Shown here in pieces: positions 1 to 9,262 of a stretch of 64,000 nt of DNA. Every line of letters starts with the position of its first letter. Positions within the stretch are counted from its first letter, which is position 1. The stretch lies in the NCBI RefSeq assembly GCF_014640815.1, contig NZ_BMHM01000003.1:618963-682962 (forward strand), written 5' to 3'. The notes under the pieces were generated by a model, which saw only the letters and a program-made list of their open reading frames with translations, searched no databases and was not told the origin of the DNA. Both the position numbers and the translations under genes were made by a program. The stretch comes from Vreelandella lutescens (GTDB taxonomy: Bacteria; Pseudomonadota; Gammaproteobacteria; Pseudomonadales; Halomonadaceae).

Positions 1-2
1 AC

Positions 3-743
3 GTGCGTCAAACGACCCAAATTGCCTACAACGACACCCAACGTATTAATGAACAGCTGCGCTATCTAAACGATCACCGTCAATCCATAGACCGTGTGCG
101 TGGTGCCTACCAGCAGCAGTTTGATATTGGCCAGCGAACGCTACTTGACGTCTTGGACAGTGAAAACGAGTACTTTGAAGCAAGCCGTGCTTATGCCAAT
201 GCCGAGTTTGATTTGACGCTGGCGCAGGCACGCACACTGGCGGCTATGGGCCAGTTAATGCAGACGCTTGAAGTCGTACGTGAGGATATCCCAAGCCTAT
301 CAGAACTTGGCTATGGGGATATGGCACAAGATCCAGAAATGGCATGTGCCACCGACGGTCCTCGTGGCTTCACCTTGGAAGACTTTACGCGGGGTATCTC
401 CTCTGCACCTTTCGCTACGGATACGCCATCGAGTGCTTACGCAGCGAGTGAACAGCCGATCACCATGCCGGTAAATGAAACAGCCTTTGCGAGTGAAACG
501 GTCGCTCCTGCAGCCGTAGAAGGCAGCCTCTATATTCAGGTGGCGTCGCTTGGAGCGGTAGAGCGTGCGGAGCTGTTAAGTGCCCAATTAAGCGAACAGC
601 TGACAAGTCAGTCACGCGTGTATGCCGCTGCTGGAAACTACCGTGTGCAGTTGGGCCCCGTGGCATCGTTAACGGATGCGCAGGCACTGCAGCAAACACT
701 CCAAGGAATGGGGTATGGGGATGCTTTCGTAACGAATGGCTAG
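3..743 (+). CDS. TolC-family outer-membrane channel with C-terminal SPOR domain (LapE-like), 5' partial
   Basis: This is the C-terminal part of a type I secretion outer-membrane channel. The reading frame is open from the first bases, so the true start lies upstream of the window. Visible residues 1-90 are the TolC-type helical repeat, with the typical sequence FDIGQRTLLDVLDSENEYFE followed by ANAEFDLTLAQARTLAAMG. A Ser/Thr/Ala-rich linker leads to a SPOR-type domain at about 174-246, starting near SLYIQVASLG and containing YRVQLGPV. SPOR domains generally bind denuded septal peptidoglycan. The gene precedes lapB and lapC, so it is very probably the channel that exports, and in LapA-type systems also retains, the adhesin encoded at 11250. 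Confident as TolC family; the LapE role is inferred from context. Confidence 0.88.
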   Translation: MRQTTQIAYNDTQRINEQLRYLNDHRQSIDRVRGAYQQQFDIGQRTLLDVLDSENEYFEASRAYANAEFDLTLAQARTLAAMGQLMQTLEVVREDIPSLSELGYGDMAQDPEMACATDGPRGFTLEDFTRGISSAPFATDTPSSAYAASEQPITMPVNETAFASETVAPAAVEGSLYIQVASLGAVERAELLSAQLSEQLTSQSRVYAAAGNYRVQLGPVASLTDAQALQQTLQGMGYGDAFVTNG

Positions 744-779
744 CGTCATGATACTGTTAGGTAATGAGTATCGCTCGGA

Positions 780-804
780 GCCTGCCGTTTTGATAACGGC
801 GGGC
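780..804 (+). terminator. Stem-loop between the TolC gene and lapB
   Basis: GCCTGCCGTT (780-789) pairs with AACGGCGGGC (795-804) around a 5-nt loop, with one G-T pair. No U-tract follows, so it is a weak or attenuating terminator or an RNA-processing hairpin rather than a classical Rho-independent terminator. A GTG at 807 sits directly at the foot of the stem, which argues against that codon as the lapB start. Confidence 0.5.
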
Positions 805-828
805 TTGTGCACTCTACAGAGCGCGGAG

Positions 829-870
829 ATGAGCCGCTTAATGTGTATTTGGGCAATGAGGTCTTTGTGA
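829..870 (+). CDS. Possible 13-residue leader peptide coupled to lapB
   Basis: An ATG at 829 follows GCGCGGAG closely, and the frame reads MSRLMCIWAMRSL before a TGA at 868-870. That TGA overlaps the proposed lapB GTG (867-869) as GTGA, the arrangement of translational coupling. The peptide has no recognisable function. This rests on position alone and could be chance. Confidence 0.25.
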   Translation: MSRLMCIWAMRSL

Positions 871-3065
871 CACAGGCAAACCTGCATAATACAGATGCTG
901 TTCACTCGCTTTCGGATGAGACTAGTACTTCCGAGCAAGAAACAGGGGATGAGCTACTGGAGTGTCTGAAAGCCATCGCCTCCTTTCATCAGCATGATGT
1001 TTCTTCAGAAGCTCTTCGGGCGGGTTTGCCGTTAGAGCAGGGACGACTGACTCCTTCCGTGTTTGGCCGGGCAGCCTCACGTGCTGGTTTATCGGCACGC
1101 ATTGTCAAAAGTAGATTGTCTGGACTTAACCCTGCGCTCTTTCCTGCCATTTTATTATTAGAGCCAGGGCGCGCTTGTGTGCTGCTCGGGCTAGATGTCA
1201 AACAAAAAAAAGCCAGGGTTATTTTTCCTGAGCTCTCTGAATCCGATGTGGAAATATCTCTAGATGAGCTTTATACCGGTTACAGCGGTGAAGCCATTTA
1301 TGTCCGCCCTAAATTTTTAGCCGATAACGCTTCCGAGCCTGGTGTCAAAAAACGCCGTGATCAGCACTGGTTTTGGGGCGTTATTCGAGAGAATCGACGG
1401 TTATACCGCGATATCGTATTAGGCTCCGTGGCGATTAACCTGTTCGCCATTGCAATGCCTCTGTTTGTACTTAACGTTTACGACCGCGTGGTGCCCAACC
1501 AAGCAACAGAAACGCTGTGGGTATTGGCGATAGGCATTTTTATCGTTCTCTGTTTTGACTTAGCTCTGCGACTGATGCGCAGCAGCTTTGTAGATCTTGC
1601 CGCCAGCCGGGCAGATGTCAAACTCTCTTCCGCGATTATGGCAAAGTCACTTGGGTTGCGTTTAGAGGAGCGACCCGCTTCGACGGGATCGTTCACCTCG
1701 ACGCTGCAATCGTTTGAGTCGGTGCGTGCTTTTATCGGCTCTGCGACCATTTTAGGCATTGTGGATCTGCCGTTTGTGCTGATGTTTGCGGCCATTATCG
1801 CGCTGATAAACCCGTGGTTAGTGCTGCCGGTCTTGGTCGGGATTGTTATTGTTCTCTTATACGCCTTGGCCGCTCAGGGGAAGCTCCACGAACTCTCACA
1901 AACCACCTGGGAGGTCGGCGCACAGCGCAACTCGCTGCTGGTTGAATCCATCTCCCAATTGGAGAATGTAAAAGCACTGCGGGCGGAGAGCCGCATTCAG
2001 CGCCATTGGGAAAAAGCCTCTGCGTTTTTATCCAAGACGGGTGCCCAGCTAAAGATGGTGAGCACCTCGGTCTCTAACGTAGCGCAATGGGCCCAGCACA
2101 GCGTGGCTGTCTGCGTCATTATTGTGGGCGTCTACCAAATCATCGAAGGCAATCTCACCCAGGGCGGTCTGATTGCCGCTTACATGCTCTCTTCCAGGGC
2201 AATGGCTCCCATCAGTCAAGCCGCTGCGCTGCTGGCTCAGTACCACCAATCTTCTACCGCACTGGACTCCTTGAATGCGGTCATGGACAAAAAAGTGGAA
2301 CGCCACGAAGGCAAAGCCTATGTGGAAAAGCCCAGTTTTGCGGGCAATATTCGGCTGGAAAAAGTGACGCTACGCTATCCCAACGAAGAGCGCGACGCCT
2401 TAAAAGATGTCTCCATCACGGTAAAAGCAGGCGAGAAAGTGGCGCTGCTGGGGCGTATTGGCTGCGGTAAGTCGTCACTCAATAAACTTGTGCTGGGTTT
2501 CTATCAACCTACGTCAGGCGCGGTACTGGTCGACAACGTCGATATTCGCCAGCTTGACCCCCTCCAACTGCGAAGGCATATCGGCTATGTCCCTCAAGAT
2601 GTGAGCCTGTTTTCTGGCTCGTTACGTGACAACATCGTGGCTGGGGGTGGTAGTGAGCGCGTTGACGATGAGGCGTTACTGAGAGCTATTGAACTTGCCG
2701 GTTTAGAGTCACTCGTTAATAGCCATCCACATGGTGTGGACCTTCAAGTAGGAGAGCGGGGGCAGGCACTGTCAGGTGGGCAAAAACAGTCGGTCGCCAT
2801 TGCGCGGGCGCTAGTACAAGATCCGCCCATCCTGCTGTTGGACGAGCCTACCAGCTCCATGGATAACGCGAGTGAGGAGGCGTTTAAAGCTAACCTGAAA
2901 AACGTGGCGGCTGGGAAAACGATCCTGGTGGTGACGCACCGCACCTCACTACTCTCTCTGGTGGACCGCATTATTGTGATGGATGCAGGTAAAGTAGTGG
3001 CGGACGGTCCGCGCGATACCGTGGTGGAAGCACTACGCAAAGGGCAAATCGGGAGGGCATCATAA
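867..3065 (+). CDS. lapB: LapB-type type I secretion ABC transporter (peptidase-like domain, membrane domain and ATPase)
   Basis: This is the inner-membrane ATPase/permease that energises secretion of the adhesin. An N-terminal C39-like domain (about residues 30-140) shows no obvious catalytic Cys-His pair, as in transporters that carry RTX or Lap adhesins without cleaving a leader. A six-helix exporter membrane domain follows. The nucleotide-binding domain has Walker A GRIGCGKSS at 529-537, signature LSGGQKQSVAIARAL, Walker B ILLLDEPTSSMD and switch His in VVTHR. The frame is open to a GTG at 807, but that codon lies against a hairpin and lacks a ribosome-binding site. I prefer GTG 867, preceded by GAGGT and overlapping the stop of a possible leader peptide (829-870). 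The stop overlaps the lapC ATG by one base. Family certain; start codon uncertain. Confidence 0.9.
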   Translation: MTQANLHNTDAVHSLSDETSTSEQETGDELLECLKAIASFHQHDVSSEALRAGLPLEQGRLTPSVFGRAASRAGLSARIVKSRLSGLNPALFPAILLLEPGRACVLLGLDVKQKKARVIFPELSESDVEISLDELYTGYSGEAIYVRPKFLADNASEPGVKKRRDQHWFWGVIRENRRLYRDIVLGSVAINLFAIAMPLFVLNVYDRVVPNQATETLWVLAIGIFIVLCFDLALRLMRSSFVDLAASRADVKLSSAIMAKSLGLRLEERPASTGSFTSTLQSFESVRAFIGSATILGIVDLPFVLMFAAIIALINPWLVLPVLVGIVIVLLYALAAQGKLHELSQTTWEVGAQRNSLLVESISQLENVKALRAESRIQRHWEKASAFLSKTGAQLKMVSTSVSNVAQWAQHSVAVCVIIVGVYQIIEGNLTQGGLIAAYMLSSRAMAPISQAAALLAQYHQSSTALDSLNAVMDKKVERHEGKAYVEKPSFAGNIRLEKVTLRYPNEERDALKDVSITVKAGEKVALLGRIGCGKSSLNKLVLGFYQPTSGAVLVDNVDIRQLDPLQLRRHIGYVPQDVSLFSGSLRDNIVAGGGSERVDDEALLRAIELAGLESLVNSHPHGVDLQVGERGQALSGGQKQSVAIARALVQDPPILLLDEPTSSMDNASEEAFKANLKNVAAGKTILVVTHRTSLLSLVDRIIVMDAGKVVADGPRDTVVEALRKGQIGRAS

Positions 3066-4495
3066 TGGCGCGTAAATCCTCCTCCACGTCCGAACAAAAA
3101 GGCTTTGAAGCGATTGGTCGTTTTTCAGAAAAGGGCCAAAAGCCGTTTCGCCCCTTTATGGATCGACTGTTTGCCAAGCGGGTCACATCCGCTCACCTGA
3201 ACCGTGACTGGGCCAGCGACACTGACTGGGCGCGGATGCAACAAGAGCCCATTCGAGCGCGTTTGTTTCTCTATACCATACTGCTCACCATCATTGCGCT
3301 ACTGGTGTGGGCATACTTTGCCGCCATTGATGAAGTCACCCGAGGGGCTGGGCGCGTCATTCCTGCGAGCCAGCTTCAGCGAATCCAGTCGTTTGATGGT
3401 GGGGTGGTCAACCAAATCATGATACGGGAAGGTCAGGTGGTCAGCGCAGGCGATGTGCTGATGCAAATCGACCCGACGCGTTTTGTGTCTGATTTTCGTG
3501 AAAACCGCGCCCAAGGTTTTGCCCTAGAAGCGCGTGCTGAGCGTTTGCGAGCGTTAGCCACCGGCACCGCTTTTGAGCCTTCAGAGGAACTCCGTCAAGA
3601 AGTGCCTAGCATCGTCATGCAGGAGCGAGAAGTTTACGAAAGCCGTCGTGAAGAGCTGCGTGAACAAGAGAATGTACTGCAAGACAGGATTCGTCAGCGC
3701 GTGCAGGAGTTGCGCGAAGCGGAGGCGCGTCGTGATACCGCCGGGCGTGAGGCGAGTATGGCAAGCCAAGAGTTGAATTTAACGCGCCCGTTGCTGGCAT
3801 CCGGGGCGGTATCTGAGGTTGAAGTACTGCGACTGCAGCGTGAGGTATCTAGGGCAACGGGGGAGCGTAATCAATCAGATGCCGCTGTCTCTCGTTTACA
3901 GGCGGCGGTGGAAGAAGCCGAAACCCAGCTCCGCGAATTAGGCGCAGAGCGACGCAGCGAGTGGCGTAACGACTTAGCCCAAGCGCTGGGTGATCTCAAC
4001 GCGCTTCAGCAGTCCGGTACGGGGCTGCAAGATCGAGTGCGGCTAACAGAAATCCGCTCACCGGTAGACGGTATTGTTCAGCGCATTCATATCAATACGA
4101 TTGGTGGGGTGGCCCAACCTGGGCAAGAAGTCGTGGAAATTGTTCCCAGCGATGATCAGCTCTTGGTGGAAGCAAGGATTGCCCCTCAGGATATTGCTTT
4201 TCTTCATCCTGGCCAGCCCGCCACGATCAAGCTCACTGCTTACGACTATGCCATTTATGGCGGCCTGCAGGCCGAGCTTGAGCACATTAGTGCCGACACG
4301 ATTACAGATGAAGAGGGAAACACCTTCTATCAGGTGCGCGTACGCAGTCTGGAAAATGAAAGCGTAGCGGATCGGTTGCAGGTAATACCGGGTATGACGG
4401 CGCAGGTGGATATCGTCACCGGTAAACGAACGGTGATGCAGTTTATGCTGAAACCTGTTTTGAGAGCGTGGCGAGATTCCATGGGGGAGCGCTGA
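3065..4495 (+). CDS. lapC: LapC-type HlyD-family periplasmic adaptor (membrane fusion protein)
   Basis: This is the 476-residue adaptor that links the LapB transporter to the TolC-like channel. A cytoplasmic N-terminus of about 65 residues is followed by one membrane segment (about 68-90). A split lipoyl/barrel-sandwich domain begins at VIPASQLQRIQSFDGGVV and is resumed near LTEIRSPVDGIVQRIHINT. Between the halves is a long coiled coil (about 160-330, rich in Glu/Arg/Gln). A beta-barrel domain and the typical HlyD ending VDIVTGKRTVMQFMLKPVLR close the protein. The ATG overlaps the lapB stop (TAATG), so the two are probably translationally coupled. Domain order and length fit LapC/HlyD proteins, and I see no abnormality. 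Confidence 0.93.
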   Translation: MARKSSSTSEQKGFEAIGRFSEKGQKPFRPFMDRLFAKRVTSAHLNRDWASDTDWARMQQEPIRARLFLYTILLTIIALLVWAYFAAIDEVTRGAGRVIPASQLQRIQSFDGGVVNQIMIREGQVVSAGDVLMQIDPTRFVSDFRENRAQGFALEARAERLRALATGTAFEPSEELRQEVPSIVMQEREVYESRREELREQENVLQDRIRQRVQELREAEARRDTAGREASMASQELNLTRPLLASGAVSEVEVLRLQREVSRATGERNQSDAAVSRLQAAVEEAETQLRELGAERRSEWRNDLAQALGDLNALQQSGTGLQDRVRLTEIRSPVDGIVQRIHINTIGGVAQPGQEVVEIVPSDDQLLVEARIAPQDIAFLHPGQPATIKLTAYDYAIYGGLQAELEHISADTITDEEGNTFYQVRVRSLENESVADRLQVIPGMTAQVDIVTGKRTVMQFMLKPVLRAWRDSMGER

Positions 4496-5118
4496 TGAAA
4501 CATTGGTTTATAACAACGGATGGAAGTTTAAAGGCGCGGTGGAAAAAAGCGTTTCGAGATATCTCGCCGCTTTCACCTAATGCCTGTCATCAGGTAGCTA
4601 CGGATGATCTCGTTTGGATTCCGACCACTTTAAATGAATGGCCTGCGCTGGTGACCCTGTTAGCGGGGCAGGGAGCCATAGTGGTTGTCATGAGCTACAC
4701 GCCCGATGACCGTCAAGCGCTTACCGCTCTAGATTTAGGCGCACGCGGCTATGTTCATACTTTGGCTGCTTCCGAAGTGCTGAATCAGGTGGCCTTGGTG
4801 GTCACTAATAAAGGTGTTTGGGTAGGGCAAGAGCTGCTTACTAAGGTGCTGGCGGGGTCATTTAAGGCCCTTCAGCAGCGTGTGGAGCCTGATCGCTACC
4901 AACATAGCGAATACTTGGCGCTACTGTCAGAGCGTGAGCGGGGCGTCGCGCTGGCGGTGGCACGTGGTGCCACCAACAAAGAGGTTGCCCGCCAGCTGGA
5001 TATTACCGAACGAACGGTGAAGGCACACATGAGCGCTATTTTCAAAAAGCTGGCCGTGCGCGACCGGCTTCAACTGATTTTGAAGTTAGCGCCGGTGGCT
5101 GAGCGTGTATCCCAGTAA
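4495..5118 (+). CDS. LuxR/NarL-type transcriptional regulator with degenerate receiver domain
   Basis: The protein has 207 residues. Its C-terminus is a LuxR-type helix-turn-helix (about 141-200), with LSERERGVALAVARGATNKE then ITERTVKAHMSAIFKKL. The N-terminal 120 residues have the length and end pattern of a response-regulator receiver (ALDLGARGYVHTLAASEVLNQ). The expected phospho-acceptor region reads DDLVWIPTT, with no Asp at the end of the strand, so ordinary phosphorylation is unlikely. The ATG at 4495 overlaps the lapC stop (TGATG) behind a GGGGAGC ribosome-binding site; an upstream GTG at 4468 is less likely. The stop abuts the next gene, so it is embedded in the adhesin-export operon and may regulate it, possibly by binding a ligand. 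Regulator family confident; target inferred. Confidence 0.82.
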   Translation: MKHWFITTDGSLKARWKKAFRDISPLSPNACHQVATDDLVWIPTTLNEWPALVTLLAGQGAIVVVMSYTPDDRQALTALDLGARGYVHTLAASEVLNQVALVVTNKGVWVGQELLTKVLAGSFKALQQRVEPDRYQHSEYLALLSERERGVALAVARGATNKEVARQLDITERTVKAHMSAIFKKLAVRDRLQLILKLAPVAERVSQ

Positions 5119-8100
5119 TGAGTGACCCTAGAACACAGGCGGCGCTAGAAAGCTTAGGCAGCACGTTAATGCCTATGTGGTTAAACCGGCATGCAGTACT
5201 ACCAGCGTTCCAGCCACTGGTGTTGGTGTCGGTCAGTGATGGCCGTCAACGCGCCCAGGTCGCCACTGTATCGTTGGATGTGGCTAGCTTGCAGGAAAGC
5301 CGCTGGTCAGCGTTATGGCCTACTTTATTGCAAGCGGTGAATCGGCTACAGCATAAGTTTCAACACCCTCTGGTGTGGTGTCGAGTGGAGTGGCCTTTTG
5401 CGGTACGTGAATGGCACTGGGTTGACTTCAAGCAAGAGCTTAAACGTTACAAGCGTAGCTACTTTCGCAGCGGCTTGGCGTTTGGAGGTAAGCGCGAGCC
5501 AAGGCTGCTGTTGAGCGAGATGGAGCTGAACGCCAATGCCTGCCTGTATGCGGGACACCAGGTGGGGCACGCGGATATTCATCAGGCGCACCTTGAGCGC
5601 TATTTCAAGGCCCGCCATGGCTCCAGCCAAATGCCGAGCTTTGCGGATGATATGCCGGTCTGGAGTTTCTCTACCGCAGGGATGTTTGTCGATCTCAGTG
5701 ATGAAGCGCCAAGCGTTCATGTGTTGAGCACCCAGCCGCGATGCTGGGGCCGTCGAGAGGTCGCTCCTTTAAGTGCTGCTTCCACAGCAGCGCTCATTGC
5801 ACGTTCTACCCGCTTTTTAGGCCAACAAGTAAAGCCGGATGGTCGCTACGTATATGGCTATTTTCCCTGTTTTCATCGTGAAATCGGCACTTATAACGTG
5901 CTTCGTCATGCCAGCAGTACTTACGCCCTACTGGAAGGCTATGAAACGTGCCGTGCCCAACAGTTGCTTGATGAGGGGCAGCTAGCGCAGTTACGCCAGC
6001 AAATTAGCGCTGCGCTCTCAAGTCTGTGCGCCCAAGATATTATTCAGCGCGAAGAGGCAGCTTACGTTGTTGATACGGGCAACCTGATTAAACTGGGCGC
6101 CAATGCGGTCGCTATTCTTGCTCTCGTTAAGTATCAGCAGGTGATGGGTGATGAGCGCTATGCAAGTGTGGCCAGTGCGCTGGCACTGGGCATTGTGCGT
6201 ATGCAGGAGCCTGACGGAAGCTTTGTCCATGTTCTGAACGCGGATGATTTGTCGGTTAAAGAAAAGACGCGGATTATCTATTACGATGGGGAAGCCGCGT
6301 TTGCGCTGATGCGGCTTTATGGGCAAACCCAACACCGCCCGTGGCTGGACTGTGTGGTGAAAGCGTTTGATTTTTTTATCGCCAATGGTCATGAGAAAGC
6401 TCACGATCACTGGTTGGCTTACTGTACGAATGAGCTATTGGCGTATCGTCCAGAGCGTCGCTACTTCGACTTTGCCGTACGCAATGTCGCGGGGTATGTT
6501 GATTTTATCCGTGATCGCATCACGACTTTCCCCACGCTCCTTGAACTCTCTATGGCGTTTCATAAAACGCTGCTAAAGCTGGAAAGCGTGCCAGAGTTCG
6601 CTGATGTGCTGCATCATTTTAACGTTGATGAGTTTTATCAGGCCCTGCATACCCGAGCTAACTACCTGCTCAATGGTTTTTTCTGGCCAGAAGTGGCCAT
6701 GTATTTTAAAGCTCCTCATACGGTGCTTGATGGTTTCTTTATTCGCCATCATGGCTTTCGGGTACGTATCGATGATGTTGAACACTACCTTTCTGGTTTA
6801 GTGGCTTATCAACAGATGCTGCTACATGGGCGGCAGGCGAATATCCGACAACCTGGACAAGGCATATTAGATGCTGAATCTCTGGTAATGGTAGCCAAAG
6901 GCCATTGGAGCGAGGCACCTCCGGCAGGTTGGCAGGCAGAGGGACTATGCTGTCAGCCATCGCTGTTTAAATCGGGCGATATCGTTGTTGCGCGTGGTAA
7001 ATCCGAGGTGGGGTTTTTATCTGCTCCAGCGGTACAGTCACTGGTGGAAAAAGGTGCTTCTGCAGTGCTGTGTGAAGAAGCTAGCGCGTATCGTGAGACA
7101 GGCGTTCCAGTGCTTCAGGTAGATGACGTACGCAAAGCAGTGCTAGCGATTGGCCAGCACCAGCGTCGGCAGTTTACAGGACGAGTGGTCGGTGTCACCG
7201 GTAGTGCGGGGAAGACCACAGTAGTGGCTATGCTGGCGCATGCATTGCGTAGCGACAAAGCGGTCGGGTATAGCCGGGGAAGCGCAAACTTACCGGTGGG
7301 GGTTGCCTGGAATCTCGCTTCCATGCCACAAACGGCACAGTACTGGGCGGTCGAAATGGCCATTGGCTCCATGTTGGTTAATACCGAGCTGGCACGACCT
7401 GATCTCGCGATTATTACCAACATTGCTGCTTCTCATCTTATTTACCACCGCTCTCTGGATGAAATCGCTCGAAAAAAAGCCCATATATTCAAGAGAATGT
7501 CGCCAGGAGGCGTCGCCATTCTCTATCGAGATGGTGCCCATTATGAGTATTTGGCACAGCAGGCGACACACCATCGTTTAAACGTCATCAGCTTTGGGGA
7601 GCACGCTGAGGCAGATATACGGCTGGTGCAGTACACCGAGAAGGCTGGCCTAGTGAGCATTGATGGTGCTTTATACCCCGTGACTCTTGGCGCTGCCGGG
7701 CGTCACATGCTGCTGAACGCAATGGCAGTATTGGCTGTGGCACGGCACGATCATGTAAATATATCGGCGGTGATCGAGCGCTTGAGTACTTTTCAGGCAG
7801 TTGCCGGAAGAGGTGAGGTCAAACGTCTCCACCACCAGGGCATGCCCATCACGGTGCATGATGAAGCCTACAATGCGAACCCCCTCTCGATGGGGATGGC
7901 CCTAGAAACCTTTGCTTCACTGCCTGTTCAGGCTGACGAAAAACTTGTGATCCTTGGGGATATGCTAGAGCTAGGCGAAGAGGCTGACACCTTGCATCTT
8001 GGTTTGGCACCTCACATCAGCGCAGTGGGTGCCCGCCGAGTGTTGTTATGTGGCCCGCTGTGCCAAGCGCTGGTGCCGGCATTAGGCGGGGAAGCCAACG

Positions 8101-8237
8101 GCGTCTTTCATTACCCTAACGTCGTAGCGCTGAAAGAGGCACTCGTGCAGCATTTACGACCAGATGACAACGTGCTGGTAAAAGCGTCTCATGGGGTGGG
8201 CCTTTATTCGTTATTGGCTGACTCTTTTCGTGACTAA
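5118..8237 (+). CDS. Large fusion protein: unknown N-terminal region, alpha/alpha-toroid-like domain and MurF-like Mur ligase
   Basis: The protein has 1039 residues. About 1-200 is a domain I do not recognise. About 210-575 is mostly helical with Gly/Asp/aromatic turns (PDGRYVYGYF, then NVLRHASSTYALLEGYE), like six-hairpin (alpha/alpha) enzymes such as sugar epimerases or glycosidases. About 585-1039 is a complete MurF-like ligase: N-terminal domain, P-loop GVTGSAGKTT at 692-701, ITNIAASHL, AYNANPLSM near 918, LGDMLELGEE and VLVKASHGVG. Mur ligases join an amino group to a carboxylate with ATP. A normal MurF has about 450 residues and sits in the dcw cluster, so this is not the housekeeping enzyme. 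There is no signal peptide, so it should be cytoplasmic. It overlaps the preceding stop by one base. The substrate is unknown; a peptide, polyamino acid or glycan-linked acid is possible. Confidence 0.8.
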   Translation: MSDPRTQAALESLGSTLMPMWLNRHAVLPAFQPLVLVSVSDGRQRAQVATVSLDVASLQESRWSALWPTLLQAVNRLQHKFQHPLVWCRVEWPFAVREWHWVDFKQELKRYKRSYFRSGLAFGGKREPRLLLSEMELNANACLYAGHQVGHADIHQAHLERYFKARHGSSQMPSFADDMPVWSFSTAGMFVDLSDEAPSVHVLSTQPRCWGRREVAPLSAASTAALIARSTRFLGQQVKPDGRYVYGYFPCFHREIGTYNVLRHASSTYALLEGYETCRAQQLLDEGQLAQLRQQISAALSSLCAQDIIQREEAAYVVDTGNLIKLGANAVAILALVKYQQVMGDERYASVASALALGIVRMQEPDGSFVHVLNADDLSVKEKTRIIYYDGEAAFALMRLYGQTQHRPWLDCVVKAFDFFIANGHEKAHDHWLAYCTNELLAYRPERRYFDFAVRNVAGYVDFIRDRITTFPTLLELSMAFHKTLLKLESVPEFADVLHHFNVDEFYQALHTRANYLLNGFFWPEVAMYFKAPHTVLDGFFIRHHGFRVRIDDVEHYLSGLVAYQQMLLHGRQANIRQPGQGILDAESLVMVAKGHWSEAPPAGWQAEGLCCQPSLFKSGDIVVARGKSEVGFLSAPAVQSLVEKGASAVLCEEASAYRETGVPVLQVDDVRKAVLAIGQHQRRQFTGRVVGVTGSAGKTTVVAMLAHALRSDKAVGYSRGSANLPVGVAWNLASMPQTAQYWAVEMAIGSMLVNTELARPDLAIITNIAASHLIYHRSLDEIARKKAHIFKRMSPGGVAILYRDGAHYEYLAQQATHHRLNVISFGEHAEADIRLVQYTEKAGLVSIDGALYPVTLGAAGRHMLLNAMAVLAVARHDHVNISAVIERLSTFQAVAGRGEVKRLHHQGMPITVHDEAYNANPLSMGMALETFASLPVQADEKLVILGDMLELGEEADTLHLGLAPHISAVGARRVLLCGPLCQALVPALGGEANGVFHYPNVVALKEALVQHLRPDDNVLVKASHGVGLYSLLADSFRD

Positions 8238-9252
8238 ACCCTGGTGGGTGATCGTGCTGCGGGCGGGAGCGCTGCTGCTATTCTGCACTGTGTGGAGCGT
8301 AGCACCTACCATGGCACAGCAGACGGTAGCGTCTCAGTCTGCTGGTACCTGCCATCTCTTATCGCGTGAGCCCCCCTTATCTTTGTTGCCAGCGCCGCAA
8401 GGGGATGCTGTTAGCGAGAAAGGCGTGCACTTTTTTGTGGATGCCTCTTACCAGAGTGATATTGATCCCGTGCAGCGTGAGGACATAGAGCGGCAGCTAG
8501 CGGTAGCGGATGCGCTCTACCAGGAAGTGCTTCGCCTGACACCGCCGCTGCAAATGCCCCGCTACCAGCAGGCCGATTTTATAATGGTGATTCTCCGCAC
8601 CGACCAAACCCGTGGCGGACAGGCCTACGACGAAGTGGTTCGCAACCCCTCGGTGCCAGAGTGCCATATCCGTATGGCGCTGGGTGGGCAAGTGGATGCA
8701 GCCCACAATCTCACCCCTGCCCATGAGCTTTTCCACCTCTATCAGAACGCCCATATGATGTTTAAGCAGGCTTGGGTGCATGAAGGGCTGGCTCGATGGT
8801 CGGAATCGCTGCTCCGCGGGGATGGCCATTCAGGGCCAGCACTACCTGCCGACAGAGACGCGTTGGAAGCGGTCATGCAATCCTCTTATTCTGCGGTCGC
8901 TTTCTGGCAGCGGCTGTTTTATCTGACAGACACTCAGGGCGATGTTGCTGTTCCTGAGGCGCTGGTCAGCCAGCGCTATCACAACGGTCAACCCATCGTG
9001 GCCTTGGGCCGCCTTTATGGTGCTGACTTTATGTCGCACCTGTTCGCTGAGCTACATCAAGCAGGGGTAGCGGTGTCTTATCGAGAACAGTGGCCCATCT
9101 ATGGCTGGGCCGAGTCAGAGCAGCGCAGCCCAAGGCATAACCCCGCTATCCTTTCCGCTCTATATAAAGCCGTGTCAACGTATCTCCCGGTAGCATCACA
9201 GCCAGATGAATTGCGGGCGTTTATGCAATTAATTGCCCCTCTTATGGAGTAG
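8230..9252 (+). CDS. Exported gluzincin-like metallopeptidase of unknown target
   Basis: The protein has about 340 residues with a signal peptide whose hydrophobic core is VLRAGALLLFCTVWSVAP, probably cleaved after APTMA. The zinc-peptidase motif HELFH lies at 165-169, followed by HEGLARWSE with the third likely ligand Glu185. This HExxH...EGLA arrangement resembles the peptidase-MA/M1-like gluzincin pattern, and the catalytic residues look intact. The chosen GTG at 8230 overlaps the stop of the preceding gene and gives a normal-length signal peptide. An ATG at 8191 is possible but adds 13 residues before it. The protein should act in the periplasm or outside. Its place between the MurF-like fusion and the adhesin suggests it processes a component of this locus. 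That role is inferred. Confidence 0.72.
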   Translation: MTKPWWVIVLRAGALLLFCTVWSVAPTMAQQTVASQSAGTCHLLSREPPLSLLPAPQGDAVSEKGVHFFVDASYQSDIDPVQREDIERQLAVADALYQEVLRLTPPLQMPRYQQADFIMVILRTDQTRGGQAYDEVVRNPSVPECHIRMALGGQVDAAHNLTPAHELFHLYQNAHMMFKQAWVHEGLARWSESLLRGDGHSGPALPADRDALEAVMQSSYSAVAFWQRLFYLTDTQGDVAVPEALVSQRYHNGQPIVALGRLYGADFMSHLFAELHQAGVAVSYREQWPIYGWAESEQRSPRHNPAILSALYKAVSTYLPVASQPDELRAFMQLIAPLME

Positions 9253-9262
9253 TCAGCCGCTC

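Noticed and set aside
5118..8237. Call as housekeeping MurF
   Set aside because: The protein is more than twice MurF length, the ligase part is fused to unrelated domains, and the gene is in a secretion operon rather than the dcw cluster.
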